Source: Homarus americanus
Lineage: Eukaryota; Arthropoda; Malacostraca; Decapoda; Nephropidae
NCBI RefSeq assembly: GCF_018991925.1
Contig: NW_024735516.1
Span: 1,574,501 to 1,638,500, forward strand
Length of the DNA: 64,000 bases
Direction: 5' to 3'
The position numbers and the translations under genes are program-made. Positions 12,036 to 23,689 of this stretch are shown here, piece by piece (within the stretch, counting starts at the first letter, position 1; each line of letters begins with the position of its first letter). The notes under the pieces were generated by a model. The model searched no databases, was not told where the DNA came from, and saw only the letters and a list, made by a program, of their open reading frames with translations.

Positions 12036-12125
12036 AACTAGTTGGGGTACCTGGTGTTACCTGGGTTAGTGTTTAACTAAGAAAAGATAATTAAAATTTC
12101 CATACCAAATTTCAGCTCCATGTTA
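12036..12125. repeat. Dispersed repeat, copy 2
   Basis: GTTGGGGTACCTGGTGTTAC, CTGGGTTAGT and later ATACCAAATTTCAGC parallel the copy at 8,742-8,801. It ends just before the (AC)n that carries the LINE insertion. Confidence 0.6.
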
Positions 12126-12140
12126 AAGAGTGGGGTGAGT

Positions 12141-12170
12141 ACACACACACACACACACAGACACACACAC
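12141..12170. repeat. (AC)n, 5' flank of LINE insertion
   Basis: (AC)n interrupted by one AG; continues into the LINE fragment at 12,172. Confidence 0.95.
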
Positions 12171-12171
12171 A

Positions 12172-12950
12172 TGGACTACGGAGAACAAGGTCACCATCAA
12201 CCACACCAAAACCGCAGTCATGCACATCAATACCGCCACCACTCGGTGCAAGCTCCAGCAGTCGCAGTGGGTGCCCATCCTCTCCAGTTAGTGCAGTCTG
12301 CCAAACTCCTGGGTGTTACCATAGACCACAAACTGGACTGGAAGGCCCATGTAAACAACACAATCAAGGCAGCCTCGTACCGACTCTACATGCTACGACG
12401 ACTCAGGTCACTTGGGGCACCCACGCCAGAGCTACAATGCCTTTATTCTCCCCAAACTAACGTATGCATCACCAGCCTGGTCGTCTTTTCTCAACTCTAC
12501 CCAACAAAGTCAGCTAGAGAAGGTACAGAAGAGAGCCTGCAGAATCATGCTCGGCGCAGACTACTCCGCCTACAACAACGCTCTCTCCACCCTGGAAATG
12601 CCATCCCTCATTGACTTCCACCACCAAGCACTAGCAAGGTTTGGCAGTGGACTCCTGCACCATCCTCGTCATCGCCACCTCCTGCCACCGGCAGTCCCCC
12701 GCCCACCTCGCGCAGTCTGCCACTGCAACAAAATTCAGCCCATAAGAGCCCGCACTGAAAGATATAAGAACAGCACCATCCCATCTGTTGTTAAAATAAT
12801 AAACAACTCCTGATTTATGTACTGTACAGCCCTGTAAATGTATTCAACGTATATCATTATGTCTATATCAAATGTAAGTTTGTATATTTTCAGCCACCGG
12901 CTGCAACTCTATTTATAAACCTTTTATTATTATTATTATTATTATTATTA
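12172..12950 (+). mobile_element. 5'-truncated LINE: RT thumb, 3' UTR, (TTA)n tail
   Basis: Starts within the RT at ENKVTINHTKTAVMH, then (other frame) SAKLLGVTIDHKLDWKAHV, SYRLYMLRRLRSLG, then ILPKLTYASPAWSSFLNS, KVQKRACRIMLG, ALSTLEMPSLIDFHHQAL, ending RTERYKNSTIPSVVKIINNS and a stop at 12,811-12,813. These are the post-palm and thumb segments of non-LTR RTs (LGV.ID..L.W..HV; L.Y....W; VQ.RA...ILG). At least two frameshifts break it. The 3' UTR holds a small hairpin, CAGCC-ACC-GGCTG (12,891-12,903), and the element ends in TTTATAAACCTTTTATTATT plus (TTA)n. (AC)n follows immediately, so the insertion is bracketed by (AC)n. Confidence 0.9.
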
Positions 12951-12971
12951 CACACAACACACACACACACA
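12951..12971. repeat. (AC)n, 3' flank of LINE insertion
   Basis: Short CA-rich run directly after the (TTA)n tail. Confidence 0.9.
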
Positions 12972-14360
12972 TTTCGTCTTCAGTGCCCATGGGACTTAAG
13001 ACGTTCTTGGCGCCGATCGCCCGATGCGGCCATGGTCATTTAGAGTCTTTTAAGACCATGGATGTGCCTAACAGGGTCGACCTGTCGGGCCCCTCCTTCT
13101 TCGCCCATCTCCTCTTCCCCACCAGGATTTATCAACATCCTCTCACCAACAATACAGTGCAAAGATTGGCCATTAACCCTCAACTGATATGCAAAAGTGA
13201 CAATTTCAACTTGAAAAGAATGGAAACAAGTATTGGATAGTGACCAGTCAGTGCTCTGAGGTCATTGGTCGCAGCCAATGAAGACCTCACACAACCAGGT
13301 CCCGTCATACACTCACCACCAACACCGGATGAGAAATTTAAGACTCCTCACTCCACCAGGTGAAAAATAACAATTCCCAGCTACATCGCATGCGGAACAA
13401 GAACTCTCTAACTCTCCAAATCTCTCCATGTAAGCTTAAGGACATACCAGAACCACGTGATGGGTGTGAAAAACATTTGCAGATAGGAATTACTCGGAGG
13501 AGGGAAGGAGTGGCCAGGACTGCATTTGGCACTTAAGTTGCTTAGCCTTTTGTACCGTGTGAAGGCTCTTGTTGGTGCCATTACCAAGTCACAAGCCAAG
13601 TCCGACTACCATACTACTATCTTTGTATATTAGTTAATTTGTATGTTTTCTCCTTGCTTCTTCTCTTTTTGAACTGAAACTCTTATCAATCAAGTGACCC
13701 ACTCCCCAATTTCATCATGGGTAAATTTTATAATTTCTGTTTTGTTTTGTTTTAATTTTGAGCCCTTTGGCTTCCATTACTAGTACAACAAAAATATGTC
13801 TTTTGTAACAAAAACGTCTTGCAATCCATCTCCTCCTCTTCCCTCGTCCTTTGCCTTATTTTTTATCTTATAAGTAAATTTTACATAATTAAATTTCATT
13901 CCTCTGACACCTTTTCACTCTTCATTATTTGTGTGATTATTCACCTTAGTATTTACCTCTTTTATTATTCAATTCTTTAATATTCCTCTTTTTCATCTCT
14001 ATCTTTACTAACTCATTTATATTTCCCCTTTTATTATTCCACCTGTCCACGGTCATCTACGTCTAAGGTTATTATCACTTTTTTCTTTTCTCAATTTCGT
14101 CATTTTCGAAGTAATATATTTTTTCCGGAGTTACCTAAACGTCTTGTGTCATTACTGTTATTATCATTCAGTGGGAAAAAATATGACCTTCTTGTTTTTC
14201 TTTGTATTTTTATATATACTTTTACTTCTCTCTTCTTCTCATCCTTTTTATACTTCAGGCTTTTTCACCTCAATTTTCCTTCATAAATTTTTCTTGTAAC
14301 CTGAGTTTATTTCACATTCCCATGTCGCCACTACAAGCTAGAATAAAACACTGTCATGTC
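12972..14360. other. No gene recognised
   Basis: Unique sequence, T/C-rich from 13.6 kb. A weak imperfect hairpin (TGAGGTCATTGG / CCAATGAAGACCTCA) lies at about 13,256-13,289. Confidence 0.4.
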
Positions 14361-14365
14361 ATGTA

Positions 14366-14406
14366 TGTCTGTCTGTCTGTCTATCTGTCTGTCTGTCTGT
14401 CTGTCT
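14366..14406. repeat. (TCTG)n microsatellite
   Basis: About ten tetramers with one TCTA. Confidence 0.95.
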
Positions 14407-14566
14407 CTTCTGTCTATTTGTTTGGTTTTTCCGTCTAGCTGTCGTGCCCATGGTGCTCACTTTTATGAAACAAATCGTATAGTGTTCCATGATATATTCT
14501 GACTCCAGGCGTATTGTAAAATAGGTCATATCATAGTATTTTTCTTAACTTTTACCACATGCGAAC

Positions 14567-14629
14567 GTTGGGTTGGGCTGGGCTGGGCTGGGTTGGGTTG
14601 GGTAGGGTTGGGTTGGGTAGGGTTGGGTT
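14567..14629. repeat. G-rich pentamer array
   Basis: About twelve units of TTGGG, CTGGG and TAGGG. Runs of three G every 5 bp could form a quadruplex. The units resemble TTAGG-type telomeric pentamers but are G-richer. Confidence 0.9.
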
Positions 14630-14947
14630 TAGTGATGTTTTGTCTATTTCTCTTTGAGTTTCCTTAACAAATTACCTCACTTTCGTTTCCATATTTTTAG
14701 TCATATTAAACTTTTTTGTTTATCTTCTTTTAATCTCTTCAGTTTCCCTTTCGTCTTTGGTTCTCGATGTGAGTTTTACGTGATATTTCTGACAGATAGA
14801 ACCATTGGGAAACTAAATGCTTTAAAGGGATGAGAGAATTACGTTAATGCTTTGTATGTTTTTTCTTTAGTTTTCTCTCTTCGTTTCTTTTCCTGTGACG
14901 TTATATTCGTTTCTCTTTTAAAGTTCCCACCAAAGGCTTCTGTATGT

Positions 14948-15060
14948 AATAATAATAATAATAATAATAAACGGTTTATTGAAAAAGTTTGCAGCCCGAA
15001 GGCTGAAAATATACATTGGATATAAATGACTTATTACATACATTGGTGGTTTAATAAAAG
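14948..15060 (-). mobile_element. LINE 3' tail, diverged copy
   Basis: (AAT)n then AAACGGTTTATTGAAAAAG and the hairpin CAGCC-CGAA-GGCTG (14,992-15,005), then GAAAATATACATT. Same layout as the tails at 41.94 and 12.9 kb, but the hairpin loop differs and the flank is not (GT)n. Confidence 0.75.
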
Positions 15061-15149
15061 CCTTTATTAGAGAAAGGTGAAGGAACATACAGTGAACATA
15101 CAGATTAATGTTTACACACGTAGATCATGAGAGCTGAGGTGTTGAACAG

Positions 15150-15300
15150 CAGACACGTAGTGTAGTAACTCCCTCACAGATGGCGTTATGAGGGGCATCA
15201 CGTGGTGTAGTAATTCCCTCACAGATGGTGTTATGAGGAACCTCACATGATGCTGTAGCAACTCATTCACTACGTGGTGTCGTAGCATCATGGGGACACC
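15150..15300. repeat. 45-bp tandem repeat, about 3 units
   Basis: Two close units beginning CACGTRGTGTAGTAAYTCCC and containing CTCACAGATGGYGTTATGAG, followed by degraded copies. Confidence 0.85.
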
Positions 15301-15455
15301 ACGTGGTCAGTTGTCACAGGACTTCACTCACTCAAGTGGGTGAGATGTGGTCCCAGGCTTCTCTATCGTGGAGTCTCAGGGGAATTATCACTGGGTACCT
15401 GGGACCTCACTGTGTGAAGGTTAGCTTGGGTAAGACTCAACTGCCGAGTTGTTTT

Positions 15456-15671
15456 TCACTGACTTAAGCACTGTTCACCACTATTCAACACTGGTTCCAT
15501 TCCTTTCCCAAATGAAATAGTAACTTCTGGCGAGAACTTGTTGATATTCCTGTGGGGAGGAGGGTTCAGGGGAGGGAGTTGGTATGGGCCAACATAATAG
15601 TTGACGTGGCTGCTGCTGAGCAGCGCCAGGTGCGTCTGACCCGTCTTGACCCGTCGGTGGTCGGTGGTCAA
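15456..15671 (-). other. Open frame with coding-like composition
   Basis: The minus strand encodes 71 codons, including LALLSSSHVNYYVGPYQLPP and NINKFSPEVTISFGKGM. Its codons (CTG, GCG, CTC, AGC, CAC, GTC) are GC-richer than the AT-rich surroundings. The sequence CCTCCTCCCCACAG/GAATATC inside it is a splice-acceptor match. I do not recognise the protein, the first codon is not ATG, and no companion exon was found. It could be an isolated exon or chance. Confidence 0.3.
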
Positions 15672-15779
15672 GTGTGTGTGGGTGTGAGATTATTGTTTAT
15701 ATGCCATACGTTTATTTGCCCTTTCCTCATATTCTTGTCTTCTAATTCGTTTCAAGTTTTTTTATATCTTTCATAGAGA

Positions 15780-18360
15780 AAGAAGTCTCGTGCAACTTTT
15801 TTTTATCCCAGACCATTAACTACAGCATAGTAAATTTACCACGTAAAATTTAATCAGATATTACTTATAAGACTGATGTGCGATGGGCGCTAATAATTAC
15901 AGGTATATACATATGTTAGAATAGCCACTTAGTAATACTGTACACTTTGTAGTGATCAGATATTACCTGTGTGGCGGAAGAGAGAAGTCGTGTGACACCT
16001 GACTTAACTAAGTTTGATAATAACTGAATTATGTACATGGTAAAAAGCTTCACTATAACCTGTAAAGCTCGAAATATTTACCTGATAATATGAAGTACGT
16101 ATTCATTCGGTGTTATCTGTATGATGAAGGGAAGTGTATTCTTTAACGACTGATAATTTTAGAGGTGAACTTCGGAATACTCTTTAATTTATTTGTACCA
16201 CTAGTAATACAAAACCTTGCTTGTGTGACTTAAACATGGAGGGGAAAGGGGAGTCTCTTACATGGTGTATTAACTTAAACTTATGTTCAGAAAAATTTTG
16301 AGTGTTCATCAGGTAAAATGAACGACTTCAGAATTATAAGGACAATATTTTAGGATAGTTTCATGGTCCAGGGAAAAACAACTTTTTAATTCCTGTTACT
16401 TGGCTGAGTGATGTTGAAAGTGTTTTAAAGTATTTGGTTGTCTTGTTCGTAACTTTTATGGAATTTCTCTGTCGCTCAATGGTATTACCTAACATTTTTG
16501 TCAGTTTTAGCCCAGGAGTAATGTTCTTTATTTTGTGCAAACAGAGGACTGACAGGAATACATTGAACATTTAAAATCTGAGAATGGTAAAATGAGAAAA
16601 AAGACTGAAATACTCATTATAGTTTGTGTGTGAGCGTTGAGGAGGATGACATATATAATGTATTCGAGCATGTGATGAAAGACGAAGGGATAAAAACCAT
16701 TCTGAGAAGTTTTTGTTAAAGGATATTCTTAACAACTTAATTTGGTCCTTATCTTGATTTTTTTTTCAAGATATTATCAAGAAGACATCAAAACTAACAG
16801 TATCTATCGACCTGAGGTTAAAAAATAGCTGTATTGTAGAATCATAATATAATATTTTTTTAATTGGAGATAATCTTATTTTGTGTGAGTGAATGTTTTT
16901 GAGGGAATTATATAAAGAATAATCGAATAACTACGATATTTGTGACTTTGAGGACAATATAATAACATATATTAATTCTGCCCAATTATATAGATCAAAA
17001 CAATTGGGGAATAAAATAATGAAGGGATAAACGTTAAGAACTTTTCATTTCTGAGACATTAAGACAAATTGGAGGGATAAACATTCAGAGGCAATGAGAT
17101 TTAGTTATGGAGATAGAATCATTAAGAGATAATGCTCGAGATAATGTGACTAACTTTAAGAGATAAAACAAGACGGGCACACTCTTGAAGGGGCAATGAG
17201 AGTAACTTCAGTGACATGGAATAATGGCGTAATAAATCAGAGAGATAATAATGAAAAGAGAAAAGGAATTGAGGGATATACCAATCATAAATGAAACGAG
17301 TTTACTAATATATGAGGTATTTAATAATGTGCTCTCAATTCTTGTGTTGATTGAGGTCCTCTCTCTCAATCATATCCATCATAATATTTTGTTTGCTTTT
17401 TGTTTTCATATTATTCACATCTGTGTGCACGTCTCTGTTATTGTGGACTGTACTGTGCTGTACTGTACTGTACTGTACCCCCAAAAAGTATCGTTAGCCA
17501 TGGAGTCGATGCGATTTGAGGCTTTCCCAGCAATGTTACTCGACCTATATCTGAACGGTTCGTAGTTCAACATCCGTGACCTTTGCGATGAATGAGTATA
17601 TACGTTTTCGAATGATGTGAATCCTCCGAGGCTTCAGATCATATATTACATAATTGGGATTGGATGTTGTAAATGAACACCAACGGGATCTTACATCGAA
17701 TGGAGCGAGGAATTGTCGAGGACACATCGCAAGATGTGAGAGGCGCTATCATTGTCCTTCACAACGAGGGTATACGTAACGTTGAGATAGCATGATAGGT
17801 TAGGCGCCATGAAACAACTGCTGCCACACTAAAACTTACAACCACAAATGTCTTACTATAGGTGGAGGATGGGTTCTGTTGAATGTAAGTCCCTTAATTC
17901 GGTGTTACACCAATGCATTTTACTTATCAGTAACATGACAGATTCCGGCGTAGACCAATATATTGTATATTGCTGTAGCTGTTCACTCTAATACCAAGTA
18001 CTATTAACTATTTGCTTAGTCACTCTTCACAAATGAGACATATCGTGAACAACATGAGTAGGCATATTGTGAAACTCAGTATGAATGAAACTCCATTAGC
18101 ACAACGATATAATGGTGAAATGTCCGTTTTGAGGTTTGTCTCAGTCTCAGTTAAGATATTCCAAAACACTTCCATTCAATCTATATTTCAGTGTTATTGT
18201 AACCATCAGTCAGCGGCTTGTTTATATATGCCTTGCTTCTACCCAACACAATGCATACTGTACATTAATGTAGCTGATATTGAAGTATCTAGTATGCCAT
18301 ACAAGGACGACTCCCTCCCCCCATCTCTAGCTGTTGCTCATATGGCGAGCAGGCATATCA
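15780..18360. other. No gene recognised; AT-rich
   Basis: Unique AT-rich sequence. Minor items are four ACTGT pentamers at about 17,455-17,478 and loosely repeated GAGATAA words at 17,010-17,270. The 131-codon + frame at 18,012-18,407 starts with TTG and has no recognisable motif. Confidence 0.5.
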
Positions 18361-18379
18361 ACTTATCACTCTTGGGGTT

Positions 18380-18403
18380 TTCATACGCAAATTTGCGTAT
18401 GAA
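18380..18403. other. 24-bp perfect palindrome
   Basis: Half-site TTCATACGCAAA is followed directly by its exact complement. GCGTATGAA occurs again at about 18,435 and TACGCAAG at about 18,451. Confidence 0.95.
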
Positions 18404-18668
18404 CTAAAAAATTACAATAAATAATTTTATATATGCGTATGAATGCTAGATACGCAAGATGCATATTTGGCAGAATTGGTGTGGTCTGGCACCCATGTAG
18501 ACTGCCTCTAAGGTTATGTGAGTTACCACACCAGTCACCCTTTGTGGTTCAACAGCTCAGGACATAACTTTGACCCACTTTTCCCACCATTTTGTCGTGG
18601 CTTCTGCTGATTTCTCGTTCATCACAGTGATTTCATTTATTGATAACAGTGTGGTGATGGTTTTGAAC

Positions 18669-18914
18669 TATGCCTCGTGTTGCTGGCAAAGATGGAGGGG
18701 TGGAAAAACGTAAAACTTACAAGGAGATTATACTACAGGGTGATAGTGAGGTTCCTCCTGAGGCTTCTTCCAGTGTCCCTGGCCCTTCTAGTGCTAGTGC
18801 TAGTTTGTCTGGCCCTTCAACAAGCAGTTATAGCGCGAAAGGAACTGCCTGGCATGTCGTTGTGGCTAAAAAGAAAAAGTGTTGCACATGTGGTATCTCA
18901 GCCATCGCAGCATG
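18669..18914 (+). other. ATG ORF, 81 codons, unrecognised
   Basis: The product begins MPRVAGKDGGVEKRKTYKEI, then has a Ser/Pro-rich low-complexity middle and ends KKKKCCTCGISAIAA. A basic N-terminus followed by Ser/Pro linker is compatible with the start of a transposase or DNA-binding protein, but no family is identified. G-rich and poly-A sequence follows. Confidence 0.25.
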
Positions 18915-19194
18915 ACTTACCTCATGACCGCTCATCTCCCTCATAAGTGAGCACTACCCGTACTCCCACTAAAACGAGATTTAGTCTCCTGTGGGGCACG
19001 GAGGAGGAGGGGAAAGGGCGGGAGGGGGAGGAATATCACCAGCTGCTAAACATCTAACAACATTGAAATAAAGAAATTCATTTATTTTTGTAAAAAAAAA
19101 AAAAAAAAGAAAGTAATATTTTTGTGTAATTTATGTAAAAAAATAGGAACTTTGAGCGAAGAAAATTCGCATTTAGGAGCTTGAGTGTCAGCCA

Positions 19195-19757
19195 TGCACC
19201 ACAGTTTGTGTTATACTCGCGCTTACCTATTGATTTAATAATTTTATTGTGATTACCCATTTCAAACTATTTGTAGATAATGTATTTACAGTGCTACTAC
19301 AACAAATCCGACCTTTTTTGTTCCAATAGTAAGCTTGCTATGACTCAATATGTATAATACATTATATTCTTCTCTCGGAGGGAAAAAATGAATAATTTGC
19401 ACTCGGCCTGGGAGTGCTCCTCAGAACGCACAATTTACACCAGTATTACCTAGCGAAGTATAATTTTTTCACAACTTTTCTTCTACAGCTAGTTATTGCT
19501 AAACATGTACGCTTTATAATGGAATCAAGTTCATATTGCAATCACAAGAAATAATGAAGGTATAAAATGACGTATAAACATTTTCATTAAGCGTAAACAA
19601 AGTTTTTGTGTTCGCGCGCTTACGTATAGAAATAATTATTTTATCGTAATTAATCATATAAAGTTGCTTGTAGATAATTTATTTACAACAATTATTCAAC
19701 AAACCCCACCTTTTTATCTCAAATAGCAAGATTTCTATGACTCCTTATGTATAATTA
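19195..19757. repeat. Diverged tandem duplication, offset about 410 bp
   Basis: The segments 19,195-19,355 and 19,610-19,757 share, in order, CGCGCTTAC, TTTAT.GT.ATTA, TTGTAGATAATNTATTTACA, CAACAAA.CC.ACCTTTTT, CTATGACTC and TATGTATAAT. They are perhaps three-quarters identical by eye. Confidence 0.75.
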
Positions 19758-19789
19758 TCTCTCGTGTGTGGTCCATTGTGGTGAGGTTA

Positions 19790-20026
19790 GTGACCGGCCA
19801 AACCCTGGGCGTCTCCCTGAACCAAAAGTGTTAGGATGATGAACTAGAGATCATATCAAACCATTTCGTCTAGCGTTTCAAATTGTAGCTTCGGAAAATC
19901 TAACGATATATTTTGAGGGACTGTACATACATACTGTGCAATCAATAACCTCACCCCGCCAGGACTCGAAACCACGATCTTATGTGTGTGACCGGTGAAC
20001 GTTACCTCTAGATCACCAGGACACTA
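19790..20026 (-). mobile_element. tRNA-derived SINE
   Basis: From 20,025 downward the minus strand reads GTCCTGGTGATCTAGAGGTA (5' acceptor, A-box, D-arm), ACGTTCACCGGTCACACACA, then ATCGTGGTTTCGAGTCCTGG, whose GGTTTCGAGTCC is a B-box with one extra base. The distance between boxes fits a tRNA. The unrelated tail to about 19.79 kb makes it a SINE rather than a tRNA gene. Confidence 0.65.
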
Positions 20027-20029
20027 AAA

Positions 20030-20880
20030 GAAGTTGTAGACTAATGAAATATACATACTGTACATACATACATTATCTACAAGTAAATAACAGCTGACTT
20101 ATCTTCACTTGACCAATTATATCATGCCCATTATAGTCAGTTTAATGCTATCTGTTTCCTTATTTAAAACTTAAATTTGTTTGCTTTGTTTTCCTTTAAT
20201 TTTCTCGGAATAATTTGTACTCATCCGGTTTATATTCATTTGATTGTCCTTGATTACTGAAACCAGTTTGCCTAAACATGGGGCAAAATTAGTAATCGTA
20301 GGAACAAAAGATGAAAAGAACTGAAAGAAGGCAAACTCGGTAATGAGAGACCAAACTATGGAAATTCCGTTGAAAAAGGGAGAAAATCCTTATCTACATA
20401 TCGTCTCGTTTCAAAAGTTATCCAGAATTCTTTTTGACTTGTAGGGGAAGGAATATGTTCCAACTTTATAGACAAATTGTTGTATGGGAAAATAATGCTG
20501 TTTTACATTTACAAAAGTATTACTGGAAAAGTTCTTTGTGATCTTCATATTAAGATGGGTGAACTAAATTAGGCTTGTAATGACATCGACGAGATGTGGT
20601 CCATAAAACACCGAGAAGTTAAGTTCGTGGAAGGTAATAAAACTTTATCGGCACTTTAACTTCATGAGGCCTATGAATAATTGCCCAAACCAACAATCAC
20701 TGACAATAAAATTATAATCTTGAAATTGAGTAAACCTTCTCAAAAATGTTTAATGATGACATACTCAGAAGATCAGAGGTATCCGTAGATGCAAGGAACA
20801 GCTATCAATCGTATTGTTCTTTCGTCTAATAACACTAAAAGTGATGAAAATGAATGAGCCCACAGACTGCACTCAACAGA
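20030..20880. other. No gene recognised
   Basis: AT-rich. The lower part may be decayed downstream sequence of the minus-strand endonuclease relic. Confidence 0.4.
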
Positions 20881-20899
20881 CTTCATTCCTCCATTGTAA

Positions 20900-20950
20900 A
20901 ATTAGGTACCCATCCACAACTGGATAGACTGGGGGTGTACCAGGAACAAA
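20900..20950 (-). mobile_element. SINE body fragment (GGTACC family)
   Basis: AGGTACCCATCCACAACTGG followed by ATAGACTGGGGGTGTACCAGG matches the bodies at 49.9 and 59.3 kb. The tRNA head is absent. Confidence 0.5.
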
Positions 20951-20989
20951 CAAACGATAGCTATGATAGAGAGCAAGTGTTTTGTCTAC

Positions 20990-21590
20990 TCCTCCCATGA
21001 ATTTAGTTAACACTGTTGTAGTTTTGGAGCATTTGATCATCATAGAGGCCTCGTAGTATAGGTCCCTCCACCTATGGCCTTTAATCTCAGCACTTTTCCT
21101 TCTATTTCATCAACATATTTTAATGATATATAGTTTGTTGTTTGACCTCGCCTTAATAACAGTGAATTTCTAAAGAAAATGTCACAATTTAACAAGTCAC
21201 GGTGACATCCACGGTGAAACAGAGAAGCCAACACTTGGACGAAACTGACGAGTTTGGTGCCGCTTTGGAGCAATATCACCGAGGGAAACACACATTGCAC
21301 ACACAAGTCACGACTTCCCAGTAATAGTGGTAACACATTCACACATTCCTCGTACATTTCTGACACACCTAAAAGAATGAGGTCTAACGCAAGAGTCACT
21401 GAGCATTTGTTGGTGAACGAAACATATCAGACCCAAATTGTTGCATAAGTTATCAAAATTGAAATCACTGTAGTCCCCTAAAATGATGATTCGGGAGTCA
21501 TTGTGGATACGTGGGGCGTCAAGCGATATAATGAGGTGACTGTGTACAAGGTCGTCGAAAAGTGACTATCAAGTTAAATACAATAAATAA
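20990..21590 (-). mobile_element. LINE endonuclease-domain relic
   Basis: From 21,560 downward: FDDLVHSHLIISLDAPRI, DSRIIILGDYSDFNFDNLCN (GDFN with F to Y and N to S), NLGLICFVHQ, then in another frame TLALDLILLGVSEMYEECVN and LPLLLGSRDL (the LDLILT...LG.SDH segment with SDH lost). The order is that of the endonuclease of a jockey/CR1-type LINE. The two parts lie in different frames. Downstream the trace fades before any RT motif. Confidence 0.8.
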
Positions 21591-21599
21591 TATATATCT

Positions 21600-23090
21600 C
21601 GTTGAATTATTAGACAACTGTAGATGACTCTTAATCGTGTGTGCGCTGTGTGTGGTTTTGATATGTACAGTATGTTTGTAAATGGAGATGATCGTCGATT
21701 AAATTTTAAAAAGTAACTGGTAGCTTTGTCAAATAGGGATAACTTTTTTGTTTTAATTGCTACAACTTAATGAAAATATATTGGTATATGAAAAAAGTTT
21801 GCTCTGTTTAATGTAATATGTCCTTTACCATAATAATATCCCCCAATTATGCCTAAAGTAGGTTGTATGAAGTTAGGTTGGTTTAAGTTTATATATCATT
21901 AAGGTAGCATTTACAGTACATTATACCCGTGTACTGTACATACAATGAAATAAGAAACCATTGACGCACAAGCACATAGGAGTAACAAACAGTTACGCAA
22001 TAATAAATATCTACCATCAACAAAACATTCACTCCCTGCATGTTTCTGTACCGGTTGTCTTGTGGGAAATCACACACACATTCATCTATAACAAAAACAG
22101 TCAGTCAGGCAAGTATTCTGATCATTTTACGACATTTCTCTTTAAAAAAATACCTTCCCTTGAAAACACACACACTTGCACACAATCGTTCTTGTCACAT
22201 GGCACACTGGGAATATCTACTTAGAGAAACTCCTGGAGATTCGTTCCCCTTGTATGACAGCTCACTCAGTATGGTAACTTTTGCAATGAACTGACCTTTA
22301 AACGGAACATATCAGTTGAGTGAAGGTTCTTGTTAAGTTCTCTTTCCTTCTCTTGATATCAAGACGTGATTTGTAATATTACACTGAAGAGGGACCTCAA
22401 GATACGCTCCTATTTCCTTCCTTTGATGACAGCTCACAACACAGCCGTCCTCTGCAATATTGCAAACACTTACAGGGAACAGACCATGCAATAGAAGGTC
22501 TCCCTTGAGGGGTTCCCAACTCTCGCCTTGGCTGGGGCTGAGGTCAACCCAGTCAACACAACAATGGTTACTGTTTGTTGTATCGCGTTCAGAATTGTGT
22601 ATTGTGTGGTGACGAGGCTGGGGAGGGCAACGATTGAAATGGTTGTAGGCTGTGTATGTTGAGTGTAATAGACTGAATACAGCATAAACGTATTATATAC
22701 ATGTGGGATTCAAACAGATGGGTTAAATGACATTCGTGCTTTCTTATATTGTAATGCACTAGGAGAGGAACACATACAAGTCTGCCTTGGTAATGTGACT
22801 TAACCTCACGTTAACCTGGCCTAGTACTTGATGAAATTTAACAGGCAACTCAGGGATGTACACGTCTCGTAGGCTACTCTAGAATCTACAGTATGTTGAT
22901 ATATCTCCACCGATATATGTGAACCAGAAGCAGATGGGTTTTAACTGGTGGTGATATGATTATACTACAGATACTGGCTCACACCGGATACCAGTCGCAC
23001 ATTGCTGTACCTCTTCAATGCAAATTAGGATCTAGGATCAATACAGCGCCAATCCAGTGCGATAATCATCCCGTTTCCGTAGGCGGTGCC
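21600..23090. other. No gene recognised
   Basis: AT-rich unique sequence with short CA-rich words; no long coding-like frame. Confidence 0.5.
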
Positions 23091-23094
23091 AGGC

Positions 23095-23650
23095 TATAAA
23101 TGTTTGCGGTTAAAGCTGCATTATGAATAAATAAACAGTACAATTACAAAGTGAATTATTTAAAATATCTACAAACTATGAATGTTAGGTTTAAAATTTT
23201 TGTGCTGCTGTAAATGACGGACCGTAAATCTAAGCTGTATATTTCAATGGGGGCTGTAAATGTGTGCTATATATAGTAACTTTAAATGCTATATATATTA
23301 TAAAGCTGTAAATGCTGTGAAGTAAATACATTATGTAACAGTGAAGAGATTTGTTACAAGTGTCACTGTAGACTGTCAGATTGTAAGGGTCAGGTCCGTA
23401 ATTTTCTGATTGTATCCTGTAAATGTCATATTACCATGCTAACCCAGACTTTAATTATTGCAACTTACAAAAGGAACTTTGTATATAAATGTAATACTAA
23501 AAATGTTCGGCTAGATATGTCAGTCATGAATAAGTAAATGTTAAGCTGTAAAATGAATAAAAGCACAAAGCAAAAGTGAAAAGAATTGCCGTACATTGTA
23601 TGTCAGGCTGTCAAAATTTGCTTTTAAATACAGCCTGTAAAGGTAAAACG
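23095..23650. repeat. Decayed array rich in GCTGTAAATG
   Basis: The words CTGTAAATG, GCTATAAATG and similar recur at irregular 25-60 bp spacing in an AT-rich stretch, suggesting a very old tandem array. Confidence 0.45.
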
Positions 23651-23689
23651 GCTGTTCACGTATTTTTTCCTCGGCCTCACTTCCCCGCT

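Noticed and set aside
18012..18407. 131-codon + frame as a gene
   Set aside because: Starts with TTG, no recognisable motif, ordinary AT-rich composition.
19790..20026. Functional tRNA gene
   Set aside because: A and B boxes are present but the acceptor stem does not close and a non-tRNA body follows; a SINE fits better.
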